The notes beneath the pieces are model-generated. The model was not told where the DNA came from, did no database searches, and worked only from the letters and a program-made list of their open reading frames with translations. Positions 17,871 to 25,388 of a DNA stretch of 47,281 nucleotides are shown here, one piece after another (within the stretch, counting starts at the first letter, position 1; each line of letters opens with the position of its first letter). The position numbers and the translations under genes were made by a program. Source of the stretch: Planctomycetota bacterium (GTDB lineage: Bacteria > Planctomycetota > B15-G4); the NCBI GenBank assembly GCA_029259725.1, contig JAJDER010000072.1, positions 1-47,281 of the forward strand, written 5' to 3'.

Positions 17871-19460
17871 TCACGGGCCGACGGGCACGACCTCGGTCAC
17901 GGTCCAGGTCCACGGCGCGGCCACGTCCTCGGGTGGCAGCGGATCGCCCGTCGCGGCCATCCAGTCCGGGAGAGCCGCGGCAAGCCGGCGCAGGGTGGGT
18001 GCCAAGGTCGGGTCGGCGGCCAGGTTGGTCGTCTCGAACGGGTCGCGCTCGAGGTCGAAGAGCTGCACCTGCCGGGCCTGCGGGTACACGATCAGCTTGT
18101 GCCGCCCGTCACGGACCATGCGTTGCGTCTGGGCGTAGGCGGCGAAGATCGTGTCGTGGAGCCCCGCGCTCGAGTTCGTGAGCAACGGCACGAGGCTCGG
18201 CGCGTCGAGCGTCTCGGGGACGTCCACGCCGGCGAGTTCCCCGGTCGTCGCGAACAGCGCGTGGAGGTAGACCAGCGCGTGGCGCCGGGTCGCCTCGGGG
18301 ACGCCGGGCCCGGCGAGGATCAGGGCCACGCGCGTGCTGTGGTCGTACAGGTTCTGCTTCCCGAGCAGGCCGTGCTGACCGACGGCCAGCCCGTGGTCTC
18401 CGGTGAAGAGCACCAGCGTGTCGTCGGCAAACCCGAGCGCGTCGAGCTCGTCGAGGATGCGCCCCACCTCGCGGTCGAGGTGCGCGACGATCGCGGCGTA
18501 CTCGGCCATGTGCAGCCGGATCGCGTCGTCGGTCCGCGGAAACGGGGCCAGCAGTTCGTCACGGATGCGGAGCGCGCCCTGGTCGAAGGGGTGCTCGGGC
18601 AGCACGTTCGGAGGCAGCGCCATCGAGGCGGGTGGGTAGGCGGCGACGAACTCGGCCGGGGCCTGACGCGGATCGTGGGGCGCATGGAAGGCGATGTGCG
18701 CGAAGAACGGCCGCGTGTCCGGGGCGTGCGCGTCGGGGGCGTGCGCGTCGGGGGCGAGCGCGTCGGGGTCGCGCGCGTGGCCGTCGGCCGCGGCGCGGCG
18801 TCGCCGGAGGAACCCGAGTGCCTCATCGGCCCAGAGTTCGCTGCTGTGCACGACCTCGTCCCCGCGGGGTCTCCAGTGGCCCTCGCGCGCCTCGTCGTCC
18901 GGGCGCCAGGCCCCGCCGTCGCCACCGCGGTCGTAGGCGTCACCACCTCGTGGCGTGGAGTGGAACATGCCCGGTCCCGTCGGGCCGACCTCCTCGAAGG
19001 CCCGCGCGAGGGCTTCGGGGCCGTTGTGCCACTTGCCGGTGACGAAGGTCGCGTAGCCCGCCGCTCCGAAGGTCTCGCCCCACACGGGTTGGTCGAGGCA
19101 GGCGTCTCCGCCGCGGCGCCAGAGGTGCCGGCCGGTGAGCATCATCGCCCGGCTCGGGGCACACACGGCGCCGTGGACCGAGCCCTGGTTGTAGACCTGG
19201 GTGAAGGTCGTCCCGCGTGCGGCGAGGCGATCCAGGTTCGGCGTGCGGATCCGGTCGTCGCCCAGGAACCCGAGGGCGTTCCACTGCAGGTCGTCGGCGA
19301 GCAGGAACAGCACGTGGGGGCGCGTGGGCGCCGCGGGGGTCGGGCCGGCCGTCGTGATCGACGTGCAGGCGGCAAGGGCCAGGCCGAGGCCGACGGCGAC
19401 CCCGACGCCGACGCCGACGCCGGCGCACACCCGGGCTCCGAGGAGGCGCGGGAGTTTCAC
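17871..19460 (-). CDS. Sulfatase lipoprotein with formylglycine motif
   Basis: 529 residues from a GTG that overlaps the upstream stop (GTGA), so translation is probably coupled. The signal core is a run of Gly-Val pairs ending in ALAAC with Cys32 as the lipid site. Type I sulfatase motifs are intact: ADD (metal Asp56-57), VCAPSRAMMLTGR with Cys100-Ala-Pro-Ser-Arg104 (the residue converted to formylglycine by a maturase), GKWHNG, FFAHIAFHAPHDPR and TGDHG. It hydrolyses sulfate esters, most likely on polysaccharide sugars, at the cell surface. A 15-bp triplet repeat adds about 15-28 residues between LGFLRRRR and the conserved PFFAHIAFHAPHDP. No formylglycine-generating enzyme is visible in this window. 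Confidence 0.93.
   Translation of the reverse strand: MKLPRLLGARVCAGVGVGVGVAVGLGLALAACTSITTAGPTPAAPTRPHVLFLLADDLQWNALGFLGDDRIRTPNLDRLAARGTTFTQVYNQGSVHGAVCAPSRAMMLTGRHLWRRGGDACLDQPVWGETFGAAGYATFVTGKWHNGPEALARAFEEVGPTGPGMFHSTPRGGDAYDRGGDGGAWRPDDEAREGHWRPRGDEVVHSSELWADEALGFLRRRRAAADGHARDPDALAPDAHAPDAHAPDTRPFFAHIAFHAPHDPRQAPAEFVAAYPPASMALPPNVLPEHPFDQGALRIRDELLAPFPRTDDAIRLHMAEYAAIVAHLDREVGRILDELDALGFADDTLVLFTGDHGLAVGQHGLLGKQNLYDHSTRVALILAGPGVPEATRRHALVYLHALFATTGELAGVDVPETLDAPSLVPLLTNSSAGLHDTIFAAYAQTQRMVRDGRHKLIVYPQARQVQLFDLERDPFETTNLAADPTLAPTLRRLAAALPDWMAATGDPLPPEDVAAPWTWTVTEVVPVGP
18721..18765 (-). repeat. 15-bp tandem repeat, 3 copies, in the sulfatase gene
   Basis: Units at 18721, 18736 and 18751. 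The first two are identical (ggggcgtgcgcgtcg) and the third has one change. It encodes Asp-Ala-His-Ala-Pro steps just before the conserved PFFAHIAFHAPHDP segment. Confidence 0.93.
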
Positions 19461-20689
19461 CCGCCCGCCGGTGGCGCGAGGCTGTGGCGCAGGACGGCGA
19501 TGGTCGGGATCGGCGGGTAGCGCAGCGTGAGCCGCCAGGCCTGGAAGTCCTCGAGCGCGGCGTCGAAGCGCCCGAGGACCCGGTCCACCAGTTCGGGGTA
19601 GCGCGGCACGTGGGGCGAGGCCAGGGTCGGTCGTCGTCCTGCCAACGGCTCGAGGCTCCCGGCCAGGGGCAGTTCGTAGCGGTTGCTCGTGTCGACGTCG
19701 AGCGGAGTGCCCGTCTCCAGCTTGCTGAAGAGGCGCGCGGTCGGCTCGCCCGGGAAGGGCAGGTCGCGGTGCAGCAGCAGGTCCAGCTGCGCGCGCTCGG
19801 CCGGCGTGTTGAGGATGGTCATGTACTCGCCGAACTCATCGGGTTGCTGACCTCGCATCGGGACGAACGACCGGCGCAGGTGTCCGAAGACGAACGTCTG
19901 CGCGCCGCTCTTCCCCAAGGGACCCTCGCTCAGCTCGGTCACCTGCCCCTGCGAAGTCCGCATGACCTCGAGCGGCGGGAGGTTCTCCGAAGAGAAGCCC
20001 GGCAAGAGCGGGGAGTCGGGATTCTCGTCGATGTCGAGCGGCCCGAGGCCGCCCACTTCACGCCGTCCCTCGCCGAAGTCCTGGATCGAGACCAGCGGCC
20101 ACCGCGCGTCGGCACGCAGGCGCTGGAAGTCGTAGAAGCCGGCGACCGACGCGATCGTCACGCGCTCGGGGTCCGCCCGGGACGGCGCGACGACGTGCAG
20201 TCCCAGGCGCATGCGCACCTGGACGCCCCAGATCGCGCTGTTGCCTTGGAAGGCCTGCTTGCGGCTGTTCTCCATGCCGCGCGCGTCGCGGGACCCGGCC
20301 GAGAGGCTGGCCAGCATCACGTCCATCCCGGCGCGGTTGCCGCCGTGGACCTCGACCAGCCGGCGGAAGCGCCCGAAGGCCACCTCCAGGCGGTCGCACG
20401 GCCCGTTCGGGGCGTTGGCGCGCCTCAGGGCTTCCACCACGAGCTTCTGCCCTGCCGGCCCCGGGAGCTGCTGGGCGACGCGCACAGCGTCGGTGTCGTC
20501 GGGCCGGGCGAGCTGCGCCACCTTCCAGGCCAGGCTCTTGTCCAGCTCCAGTTGGCGTCCGAGCGCTCGCGGCGAGAAGGGGTCCGCGGCCAGGGCGGAC
20601 AGACACTCGGCCAGGCTCCCGCGCAGGTGGTCCATGGTCTCGCGGAAGTCGACTTCGAAGTCGGGCTTGGTAGACGAAGGGAGGGGCAT
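19457..20689 (-). CDS. Conserved-looking cytoplasmic protein, possible HTH N-terminus, unknown function
   Basis: 410 residues from ATG 20689. There is no signal peptide. The N-terminal 110 residues are helical, with a stretch (ALGRQLELDKSLAWKVAQL) that reads like a helix-turn-helix: a helix, a turn at LELD, and a recognition-like SLAWKVAQL. The rest is mixed alpha/beta with well-folded-looking segments such as NSAIWGVQVRMRLGLHVVAP and FVFGHLRRSF. I recall similar uncharacterised planctomycete proteins, but no function. Its stop overlaps the sulfatase start, so it heads the six-gene minus-strand run and could be its regulator; that is inference. No Shine-Dalgarno is seen before this ATG. Confidence 0.7.
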   Translation of the reverse strand: MPLPSSTKPDFEVDFRETMDHLRGSLAECLSALAADPFSPRALGRQLELDKSLAWKVAQLARPDDTDAVRVAQQLPGPAGQKLVVEALRRANAPNGPCDRLEVAFGRFRRLVEVHGGNRAGMDVMLASLSAGSRDARGMENSRKQAFQGNSAIWGVQVRMRLGLHVVAPSRADPERVTIASVAGFYDFQRLRADARWPLVSIQDFGEGRREVGGLGPLDIDENPDSPLLPGFSSENLPPLEVMRTSQGQVTELSEGPLGKSGAQTFVFGHLRRSFVPMRGQQPDEFGEYMTILNTPAERAQLDLLLHRDLPFPGEPTARLFSKLETGTPLDVDTSNRYELPLAGSLEPLAGRRPTLASPHVPRYPELVDRVLGRFDAALEDFQAWRLTLRYPPIPTIAVLRHSLAPPAGG

Positions 20690-20715
20690 GGCGGTGGTAT
20701 CGGTGCGGTGTGGCT

Positions 20716-20752
20716 GGAGCAGGATTCGCCCCCGGGAGGGGCTTTCAGCTCC
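20716..20752 (-). promoter_or_regulatory. Structured two-stem leader element upstream of the HTH-like gene
   Basis: GGAGC (20716-20720) pairs with GCTCC (20748-20752), and inside it GCCCC (20728-20732) pairs with GGGGC (20738-20742). The asymmetric internal loop is 7 and 5 bases. It lies 27-63 bases upstream of the minus-strand ATG. I could not match it to a riboswitch class I know. Confidence 0.35.
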
Positions 20753-20877
20753 TTGTAGCGGGATCCACGACACCAACCGATGTTCTGCAAAGAAGATCCC
20801 AGGAACCTCCCTGCTGACGGTAAGTTGTCGCGGCGCGCGAGGCCCGGGGTGTGGCCGGGCCCCGCACGTGGAGGACG

Positions 20878-20920
20878 ACAGAACCCGCCTTTCCGAAGCG
20901 AGGACAGGCGGGTTCTGTTT
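20878..20920 (+). terminator. Perfect 13-bp hairpin with T-run, 8 bases before the nfsA-like ATG
   Basis: ACAGAACCCGCCT (20878-20890) pairs perfectly with AGGCGGGTTCTGT (20906-20918) around a 15-base loop, followed on the plus strand by TT and then CTTC. It looks like an intrinsic terminator placed in the leader of the nitroreductase gene. No upstream plus-strand gene needs one. It could end a short leader RNA, act as an attenuator, or block transcription into the divergent gene. Confidence 0.6.
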
Positions 20921-20928
20921 CTTCACCC

Positions 20929-21666
20929 ATGAACGAGATCCTCGACGTCATGTCCGCGCACCGGAGCGTGCGAGCCTTCCTCTCCGATCCTGTCCCGGAC
21001 GGAGACATCGGCCGGGCCGTCGCTGCCGCGCGCCGCGCCGCGACATCGAGCTGGATCCAGGCGTACTCGTTGCTCCAGATCACCGAGGTCGAGCGACGCG
21101 AGCAACTCGCGGACTGGACCGGCGGCCAGCCGCAGGTGTCGCAGGCCGGCGCCTTCTTCGTGCTCAACGCGGACGTCCGTCGGCACCGCCTCGTCGCCCA
21201 ACACCTCCAGAAGCCCTACGTCGGCAACTTCGAGACGTTCCTGGTCGCGGTGATCGACGCGACGCTGTTCGCGCAGAACCTGGCGTTGGCCTTCGAATCC
21301 ATGGGCTACGGCGTGTGCTTCATCGGTGGCCTGCGCACGCGGCTGCCCGAGGTGGACGCGCTGCTCGAGCTTCCCGACGACGTCTGGCCGCTGTTCGGGA
21401 TCTGCGTGGGCACGCCGGACCCGGCGGTCGAGACGACCACCCGGCCACGCATGCCCGTCGACGCGATCTGGATGACCGACCGCTATCCCGATGATGGCTC
21501 CGTCCTGGACAGCATCGCGCGCTTCGATGATGAGGCTGCCGAACACTACGCCGCGCGCGGGCTCGAGGGGCGCAACTGGTCCGGCGGGCTCTGGCGCAAG
21601 TTCGCCACGCCGCTGCGGGAGCACCTGTTCGAGTACTACTCGAGCAAGGGTGCCGAGCTGCGCTGA
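20929..21666 (+). CDS. nfsA: NfsA/Frp-type NADPH-dependent FMN nitroreductase
   Basis: 245 residues, the usual NfsA/FRP length. These cytoplasmic flavoenzymes reduce nitroaromatics, quinones or flavins with NADPH. Seen: HRSVRAFLSDPVPD near the N-terminus (FMN phosphate-binding Arg region), TSSWIQAYSLLQI, a central VIDATLFAQNLALAFESMGYGVCFIGGLR, and WPLFGICVGTPDP. The chosen ATG at 20929 gives the family N-terminus (MNEILDVMSAHRSVR). An earlier GTG would read through the perfect hairpin and is rejected. No Shine-Dalgarno is free: the nearest G-rich stretch is inside the hairpin's right arm. Expression may therefore depend on that structure. It converges with the next gene, with a 10-bp gap. 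Confidence 0.92.
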   Translation: MNEILDVMSAHRSVRAFLSDPVPDGDIGRAVAAARRAATSSWIQAYSLLQITEVERREQLADWTGGQPQVSQAGAFFVLNADVRRHRLVAQHLQKPYVGNFETFLVAVIDATLFAQNLALAFESMGYGVCFIGGLRTRLPEVDALLELPDDVWPLFGICVGTPDPAVETTTRPRMPVDAIWMTDRYPDDGSVLDSIARFDDEAAEHYAARGLEGRNWSGGLWRKFATPLREHLFEYYSSKGAELR

Positions 21667-21676
21667 CGGACTCGCC

Positions 21677-23077
21677 CTAGCCGTCGCGGCCCTGCCCGTC
21701 CTTGTCGTCCTTCCGGCCCATGCCGCCGCGCGCCTCGTCGTCACGTCCGTCGTCAGCGCGCTCCAGCTTGGGTGCGGGCACGCGGGCGCCGAGCACCGGA
21801 CGCTCACCGGCGCGGATCGCGACGCGTCGCCCGATCAGGTCGGCGACGTGGGTCAGGCCCTCGGGCACCGGATCCCCGTCGCGCGTGTCGAGCACGAGGT
21901 GCCAGCCCTCGGGGCCGGCGTCTTCTTCATCGCGATCCTGGCGGCCCCGCGTCAGCGCGCCGAGCAGCACCCAGCCATCCGAGGCAGGTGTGCGCTCGAC
22001 GAAGGCCGTGAAGCTGCCCGAGCTGCCCAGCCCGTAGGCCGAGAGATCCAGCCGCTGGCGTCCCTGCTCCGGGTCCGCGCGCAGCTGCAGCTGACCGCGG
22101 GCGCGTTCCGGCGCGCCCTCGCTCCGAGTCAGGTCGACCAGCAGGTCCAGCTTGCGCGTGGTCACGTCGTCGGCCGCGTCGTCGTCGGTCAGGCCGTGCT
22201 TCTCGCGGGCCTGCTCCAGGCCCTTGCCGCGTCCGCGGGCGTTGACCGGGCCGCGTCCGTGGCCGGGCTCGCGGTCCTCACCGCGCACGTCTGTGCCTTC
22301 ACCGCCGACCGCGCCGCCTGGGCCGACCACGATCGCGCGCGGCGCCGGGCCACGCACCTGCCGCGACGCGCGGCCTCCCGCGAAGCTGTTGTTGAGGCTC
22401 TTGAGCGACTCGAAGACCGCCTCGGGGGTCGTGTCCGCCGTGCCGTCGCCGTCCACGTCCACGAGGCGCTTGTCCATCACGCCGCGCCGACCGAAGGCGC
22501 CCGAGATCACGGCGTCGCCGAGTGCCACCAGCTCGGCGAACCGGCGCCCACGCAGGGGCTGGACCACGCCGTCGCCGAGAGTCAACTCGGAGAAACTGGC
22601 CGAGCCGCCCTCGCCGAGCGCGCCGGCGCGGGCCAGGGCCAGGTTGAGCTTGGCCGCCACGAGCTGTCCGGCGAAGGCGCCGCCCGCGCCGTCGACCTTG
22701 GCGCTCGGGTCGGTGAAGTCCCGGGTGAGCAGCGTGGGGTCGGCTGTCTTGGGCAGGAAGCTCGCGACGACGGGTGCGCTGGTGAGCACGAGCGCGAACT
22801 CACCGTCGCCATCGGGGCCGTCCTGGTCGCCGAGGATCAGTCCGTTGGGAAACAGCGCGGCGAACTGCTGGTCGAGCAGGCAGGCACCGGAGACCTCGCC
22901 GCCGTCGCGCCCCTTGCAGGGGCCGCCGAACTGCTTCTGCGTGAAGGTGCGGAGCGACGGGAGTGTGCCCTGATCGTCCTGGGGCGGCGCGGCGAGCGGC
23001 GCGCTGGCGAGCGCCAGCATGGCCAGGGTCGATGTCGCGGCGCGGCGCAGGGCGGGGCAGCTGGGGGCGCGGGTCAT
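21677..23077 (-). CDS. Secreted protein of unknown function with a conserved N-terminal module
   Basis: 466 residues from ATG 23077, with GAGGTG upstream. The signal peptide ends near residue 31. Residues about 40-240 resemble an unnamed secreted-protein module I recall from Bacteroidetes and planctomycetes: TFTQKQFGG, a Cys pair (C54 and C66 region), LFPNGLILGD, LVLTSAPVVASFLP, FAGQLVAAKLNLALARAG and a late SLNNSFAGG. After this comes a charged low-complexity stretch (about 240-330), then a beta-rich tail. It ends in an Asp/Arg/Gly-rich hydrophilic segment. No enzyme motif is visible. The module lets me say only that it is an exported structural or binding protein. Confidence 0.7.
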   Translation of the reverse strand: MTRAPSCPALRRAATSTLAMLALASAPLAAPPQDDQGTLPSLRTFTQKQFGGPCKGRDGGEVSGACLLDQQFAALFPNGLILGDQDGPDGDGEFALVLTSAPVVASFLPKTADPTLLTRDFTDPSAKVDGAGGAFAGQLVAAKLNLALARAGALGEGGSASFSELTLGDGVVQPLRGRRFAELVALGDAVISGAFGRRGVMDKRLVDVDGDGTADTTPEAVFESLKSLNNSFAGGRASRQVRGPAPRAIVVGPGGAVGGEGTDVRGEDREPGHGRGPVNARGRGKGLEQAREKHGLTDDDAADDVTTRKLDLLVDLTRSEGAPERARGQLQLRADPEQGRQRLDLSAYGLGSSGSFTAFVERTPASDGWVLLGALTRGRQDRDEEDAGPEGWHLVLDTRDGDPVPEGLTHVADLIGRRVAIRAGERPVLGARVPAPKLERADDGRDDEARGGMGRKDDKDGQGRDG

Positions 23078-23138
23078 GGCACACCTCGAGGCGGGGGGAG
23101 GGGGGGCGCGGGCTCACGGAACCGTCAGTGCGCCATCG

Positions 23139-23417
23139 TCACGCGTCGCGCAGGCGCACTACGCTCTCGACCGTCGTCTCCGGTACGAGGAACGAGCGGT
23201 GGATGGGGGGGATGCCGAACTTCTTCAGGCGCGCGACCCACTCGTCCCGGGTGTCGTCGATGTCGCTCGCCGGGTGCACGGCCACGTCCATCATCTGGAC
23301 CTGGCCGGCCGCCACCGAGTCCCAGCGCCCGATGACGGTGCGGCCGTCGCTGGTCGAGACGACGACGGTCTGGCCGTGCCACTCGTCGTGGCCGGGATGG
23401 AAGACGTGACCGGTCAT
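23139..23417 (-). CDS. Small cytoplasmic protein, unknown function, possible SH3/Sm-like barrel
   Basis: 92 residues from ATG 23417, with GGAG about 9 bases upstream. The N-terminal half (GQTVVVSTSDGRTVIGRWD, then GQVQMMDVAVHP) has the strand-turn pattern of a small SH3- or Sm-like barrel. The second half, with EEVARLKKFG-like helix and a final VESVVRLRD strand, is compatible with closing such a barrel. I recall similar short planctomycete proteins without function. An alternative frame over the same bases is highly Arg/Pro-biased and looks like a shadow. It lies 62 bp upstream of the secreted-unknown gene on the same strand. Confidence 0.6.
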   Translation of the reverse strand: MTGHVFHPGHDEWHGQTVVVSTSDGRTVIGRWDSVAAGQVQMMDVAVHPASDIDDTRDEWVARLKKFGIPPIHRSFLVPETTVESVVRLRDA

Positions 23418-23520
23418 GGTGGGACTCCGTGCAGGCTGAGGGGCCGTCCAGGTTAGCGATCGTGGGTCGCTCGGGCAGGTCGGCCGGTTGCGGAGGGATG
23501 CGTTAGGATCCGAGGTCGCT

Positions 23521-23538
23521 GGCTGCCAGGGCTGCCAG
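23521..23538. repeat. 9-bp tandem pair in the leader of the MBL-fold gene
   Basis: ggctgccag is perfectly duplicated, non-coding, 21 bases before the ATG at 23559. The same bases can fold as a GGCTG/CAGCC hairpin. Confidence 0.6.
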
Positions 23539-23558
23539 CCCTCTCCCGGAGCGTCACC

Positions 23559-24851
23559 ATGATCCGTCGCCTGCTCGTTCCCGCCGGCCTTGCGCTTGCC
23601 CTCTGCGTGGCGCCCGCCGTCGCGGGGGACTGCTTCAACCCCTGGACCGACCTCGGCAACGGTCTCGCCGGCAGCAGCGGGGAACCTCAGCTGGCCGGCT
23701 ACGGCTCGCTGGTCGGCGGCACGCGGGTGACCCTGTCGCTGACCGACGCGCTGCCCGGCGCGCCGGCTTCCCTGGTCGTGGGATTCAGCGCCCTCGAGGC
23801 GCCGTTCAAGGGCGGCGTGCTGGTGCCCTCCGCCGACTTCGTGCTGTCCGGCTTCCTGACCGGACCCCTCGGCGGCGTGGAGATCTCGGCCAAGTGGCCC
23901 GAGGGCGTGCCGGACGGCACCGACGTCCGCTACCAGTTCTGGGTCAGCGACGCGGGCGCTCCCCAGGGTTTCGCGGCGAGCAACGGGGTGCGTGGCGTGG
24001 CCTCCGCGGCGCCGACGGCCGGGACGTTGCCGGCCGACTGGATCAGCGGCACCGATTGCGCCGGCGACCCGCTCTTCCAGGTCCACTCGTACGACGCGGA
24101 CACCTTCATCCTGCGCCAGTCCATGTGCACCAACTTCGAGGGGCCCTTCCTCTACCTGCTCATGGGCGAGGACCGCGCGCTGCTGCTCGACACGGGCGCC
24201 AACGGCGCCGGTCCGGTGCAGGCCACCGTGCGGGGCCTGATCGACTCCTGGGCTGCCGGCAAGGGCATTCCCGCCCCGCCACTGACCGTCGGCCACACCC
24301 ACAGCCACGGTGACCACGTGGCCAACGACAACCAGTTCCAGGGTCAGCCGAACACCACCGTGGTGGGCCTCTCGCCCGGCCAGGTCGCGAACTTCTTCGG
24401 CTTCCAGGACTGGCCCAACGACCAGGTCACGTATGACCTCGGTGGATGCCGCCAGCTGGACCTCATCGCCATCCCGGGTCACGAGAACAGCCACATCGCG
24501 GTGTACGACCGGACGACCGGCCTGCTGATCACGGGCGACACGTTCTACCCGGGCTTCCTGTTCATCTTCGGCGCGGTGAGCCAGGGCAACTTCGTGAAGT
24601 ACCAGGACTCGATCGTGCGGCTGGTGGACTTCATCGTCGACAAGCCCGTGACCTGGGTCATGGGCACGCACATCGAGATGACCGCGGTGCCGGGCGTGGC
24701 CTACCCCTACGGCACCACCGTGCAGCCCGACGAGCGCGAGTTGCAGCTGACCCTGCCGCTGCTGATCGAGTTGCGCGACGCGGTGCTCGACATGGGCAGT
24801 TCGCCCGTCGAAGAGGTCCACGACGACTTCATCATCCAGCCGTTCGGTTGA
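23559..24851 (+). CDS. Secreted metallo-beta-lactamase-fold hydrolase with an N-terminal LGNGL-type domain
   Basis: 430 residues. A signal peptide (about 1-23) is followed by a ~115-residue domain (27-147) that recurs at the C-terminus of the protein encoded at 43340-45682 (shared WxDLGNGL, VVGFSAL-APFKGGVLVP, WPxGVPxG and FxASNGV). Residues about 165-430 form a metallo-beta-lactamase fold: LLLDTGANGAGP, the metal motif HTHSHGDH with His248, His250, Asp252 and His253, IPGHENSHIAVYD, and LLITGDTFYPG with its bridging Asp. It probably hydrolyses an ester, lactone or lactam outside the cytoplasm; the substrate is unknown. CCGGAG lies 10 bases upstream of the ATG. It converges on the ArsR gene (19-bp gap). 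Confidence 0.9.
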   Translation: MIRRLLVPAGLALALCVAPAVAGDCFNPWTDLGNGLAGSSGEPQLAGYGSLVGGTRVTLSLTDALPGAPASLVVGFSALEAPFKGGVLVPSADFVLSGFLTGPLGGVEISAKWPEGVPDGTDVRYQFWVSDAGAPQGFAASNGVRGVASAAPTAGTLPADWISGTDCAGDPLFQVHSYDADTFILRQSMCTNFEGPFLYLLMGEDRALLLDTGANGAGPVQATVRGLIDSWAAGKGIPAPPLTVGHTHSHGDHVANDNQFQGQPNTTVVGLSPGQVANFFGFQDWPNDQVTYDLGGCRQLDLIAIPGHENSHIAVYDRTTGLLITGDTFYPGFLFIFGAVSQGNFVKYQDSIVRLVDFIVDKPVTWVMGTHIEMTAVPGVAYPYGTTVQPDERELQLTLPLLIELRDAVLDMGSSPVEEVHDDFIIQPFG

Positions 24852-24870
24852 TGGCGCGGGCCGGGGACCG

Positions 24871-25314
24871 TCAGTCCTCGGAGGCATGATCCAGCGCGGA
24901 GAGCACCAGCCCGGCGACGTGCGCGTCGGCGATGGCGTAGTGCACGTGGCGGCCCTCGCGCCGCCCCCGCACCAGGCCCTCGGTGCGCAGGAGCCGCAGG
25001 CGGTGGGACACGGTCGAGACCGGCTCGCCGGTGTACGCGGCCAACTCGCTCACGCAGGCCTCGCCCCGCAGCAGCAGCTCCAGGGTGCGCAGGCGGGGCT
25101 CGTCACCGAGGGCCCTGAAGATGCGCACGGCTCGCTCGAAGGCGTCGGCGGAGTGTGACGGCCCGGCGCGCCGGCTGCCGTGCTCGTCGGCGGCGCAAGC
25201 GGGCTCCCGGTCGGCTCGGCCGTCGGCGGCCAGATCGGCGCCCGGATCGGCGCCTGGGTCCGGCACCCGGGCGGACGGGCGCTCGGGATCGACTCGGGTC
25301 TCTGGCTGGTCCAT
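24871..25314 (-). CDS. SmtB/ArsR-family metal-sensing repressor with an alpha5 zinc site
   Basis: 147 residues. The winged helix spans about 57-147: ALGDEPRLRTLELLL, the recognition region VSTVSHRLRLLRTEGLV, and the wing RREGRHVHYAI. The C-terminal helix carries an exact D-x-H-x10-H-x2-E pattern (Asp130, His132, His143, Glu146), the alpha5 site of zinc sensors such as SmtB and CzrA. The ArsR-type CVC pair is reduced to a single Cys87 in CVSEL. It should therefore release DNA on binding Zn(II) or a similar ion. The gene is divergent from a Cu/Zn efflux permease, with a 14-bp palindrome between them. The first ~55 residues are a low-complexity extension partly made by a 12-bp repeat. Start ATG 25314 has no clear Shine-Dalgarno. 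Confidence 0.92.
   Translation of the reverse strand: MDQPETRVDPERPSARVPDPGADPGADLAADGRADREPACAADEHGSRRAGPSHSADAFERAVRIFRALGDEPRLRTLELLLRGEACVSELAAYTGEPVSTVSHRLRLLRTEGLVRGRREGRHVHYAIADAHVAGLVLSALDHASED
25233..25256 (-). repeat. 12-bp tandem pair in the ArsR gene's N-terminal extension
   Basis: gatcggcgcccg at 25233 and gatcggcgcctg at 25245 differ by one base and encode Gly-Ala-Asp-Pro steps ahead of the winged helix. Confidence 0.75.
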
Positions 25315-25320
25315 GCCAAT

Positions 25321-25341
25321 AGTTGTACAGTTGTACAACTG
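25321..25341. promoter_or_regulatory. Probable SmtB/ArsR operator: 14-bp perfect palindrome plus half site
   Basis: CAGTTGTACAACTG (25328-25341) is its own reverse complement. A direct half-site copy, AGTTGTACA, begins at 25321. It is the only AT-richer patch in the region. It starts 6 bases upstream of the repressor ATG and lies 48 bases before the permease ATG, so one repressor site could control both genes. Confidence 0.75.
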
Positions 25342-25342
25342 T

Positions 25343-25372
25343 CCAGTCGAGAGGCTGCCAGTCGAGAGGCTG
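25343..25372. repeat. 15-bp perfect tandem pair in the non-coding efflux leader
   Basis: ccagtcgagaggctg occurs twice in tandem, directly after the operator palindrome and 16 bases before the permease ATG. It is outside any reading frame, so the 15-bp size is not imposed by codon phase. Confidence 0.9.
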
Positions 25373-25388
25373 ACCGAGACCGGAGACG

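Noticed and set aside
20851..20928. An earlier GTG start for the nitroreductase
   Set aside because: It would translate through the perfect 13-bp hairpin and adds residues not typical of NfsA; the ATG at 20929 gives the family N-terminus.
23125..23382. An 85-codon minus-strand frame overlapping the small protein at 23139-23417
   Set aside because: Arg/Pro-rich composition without hydrophobic pattern; the other frame has a Shine-Dalgarno and a folded-looking sequence.
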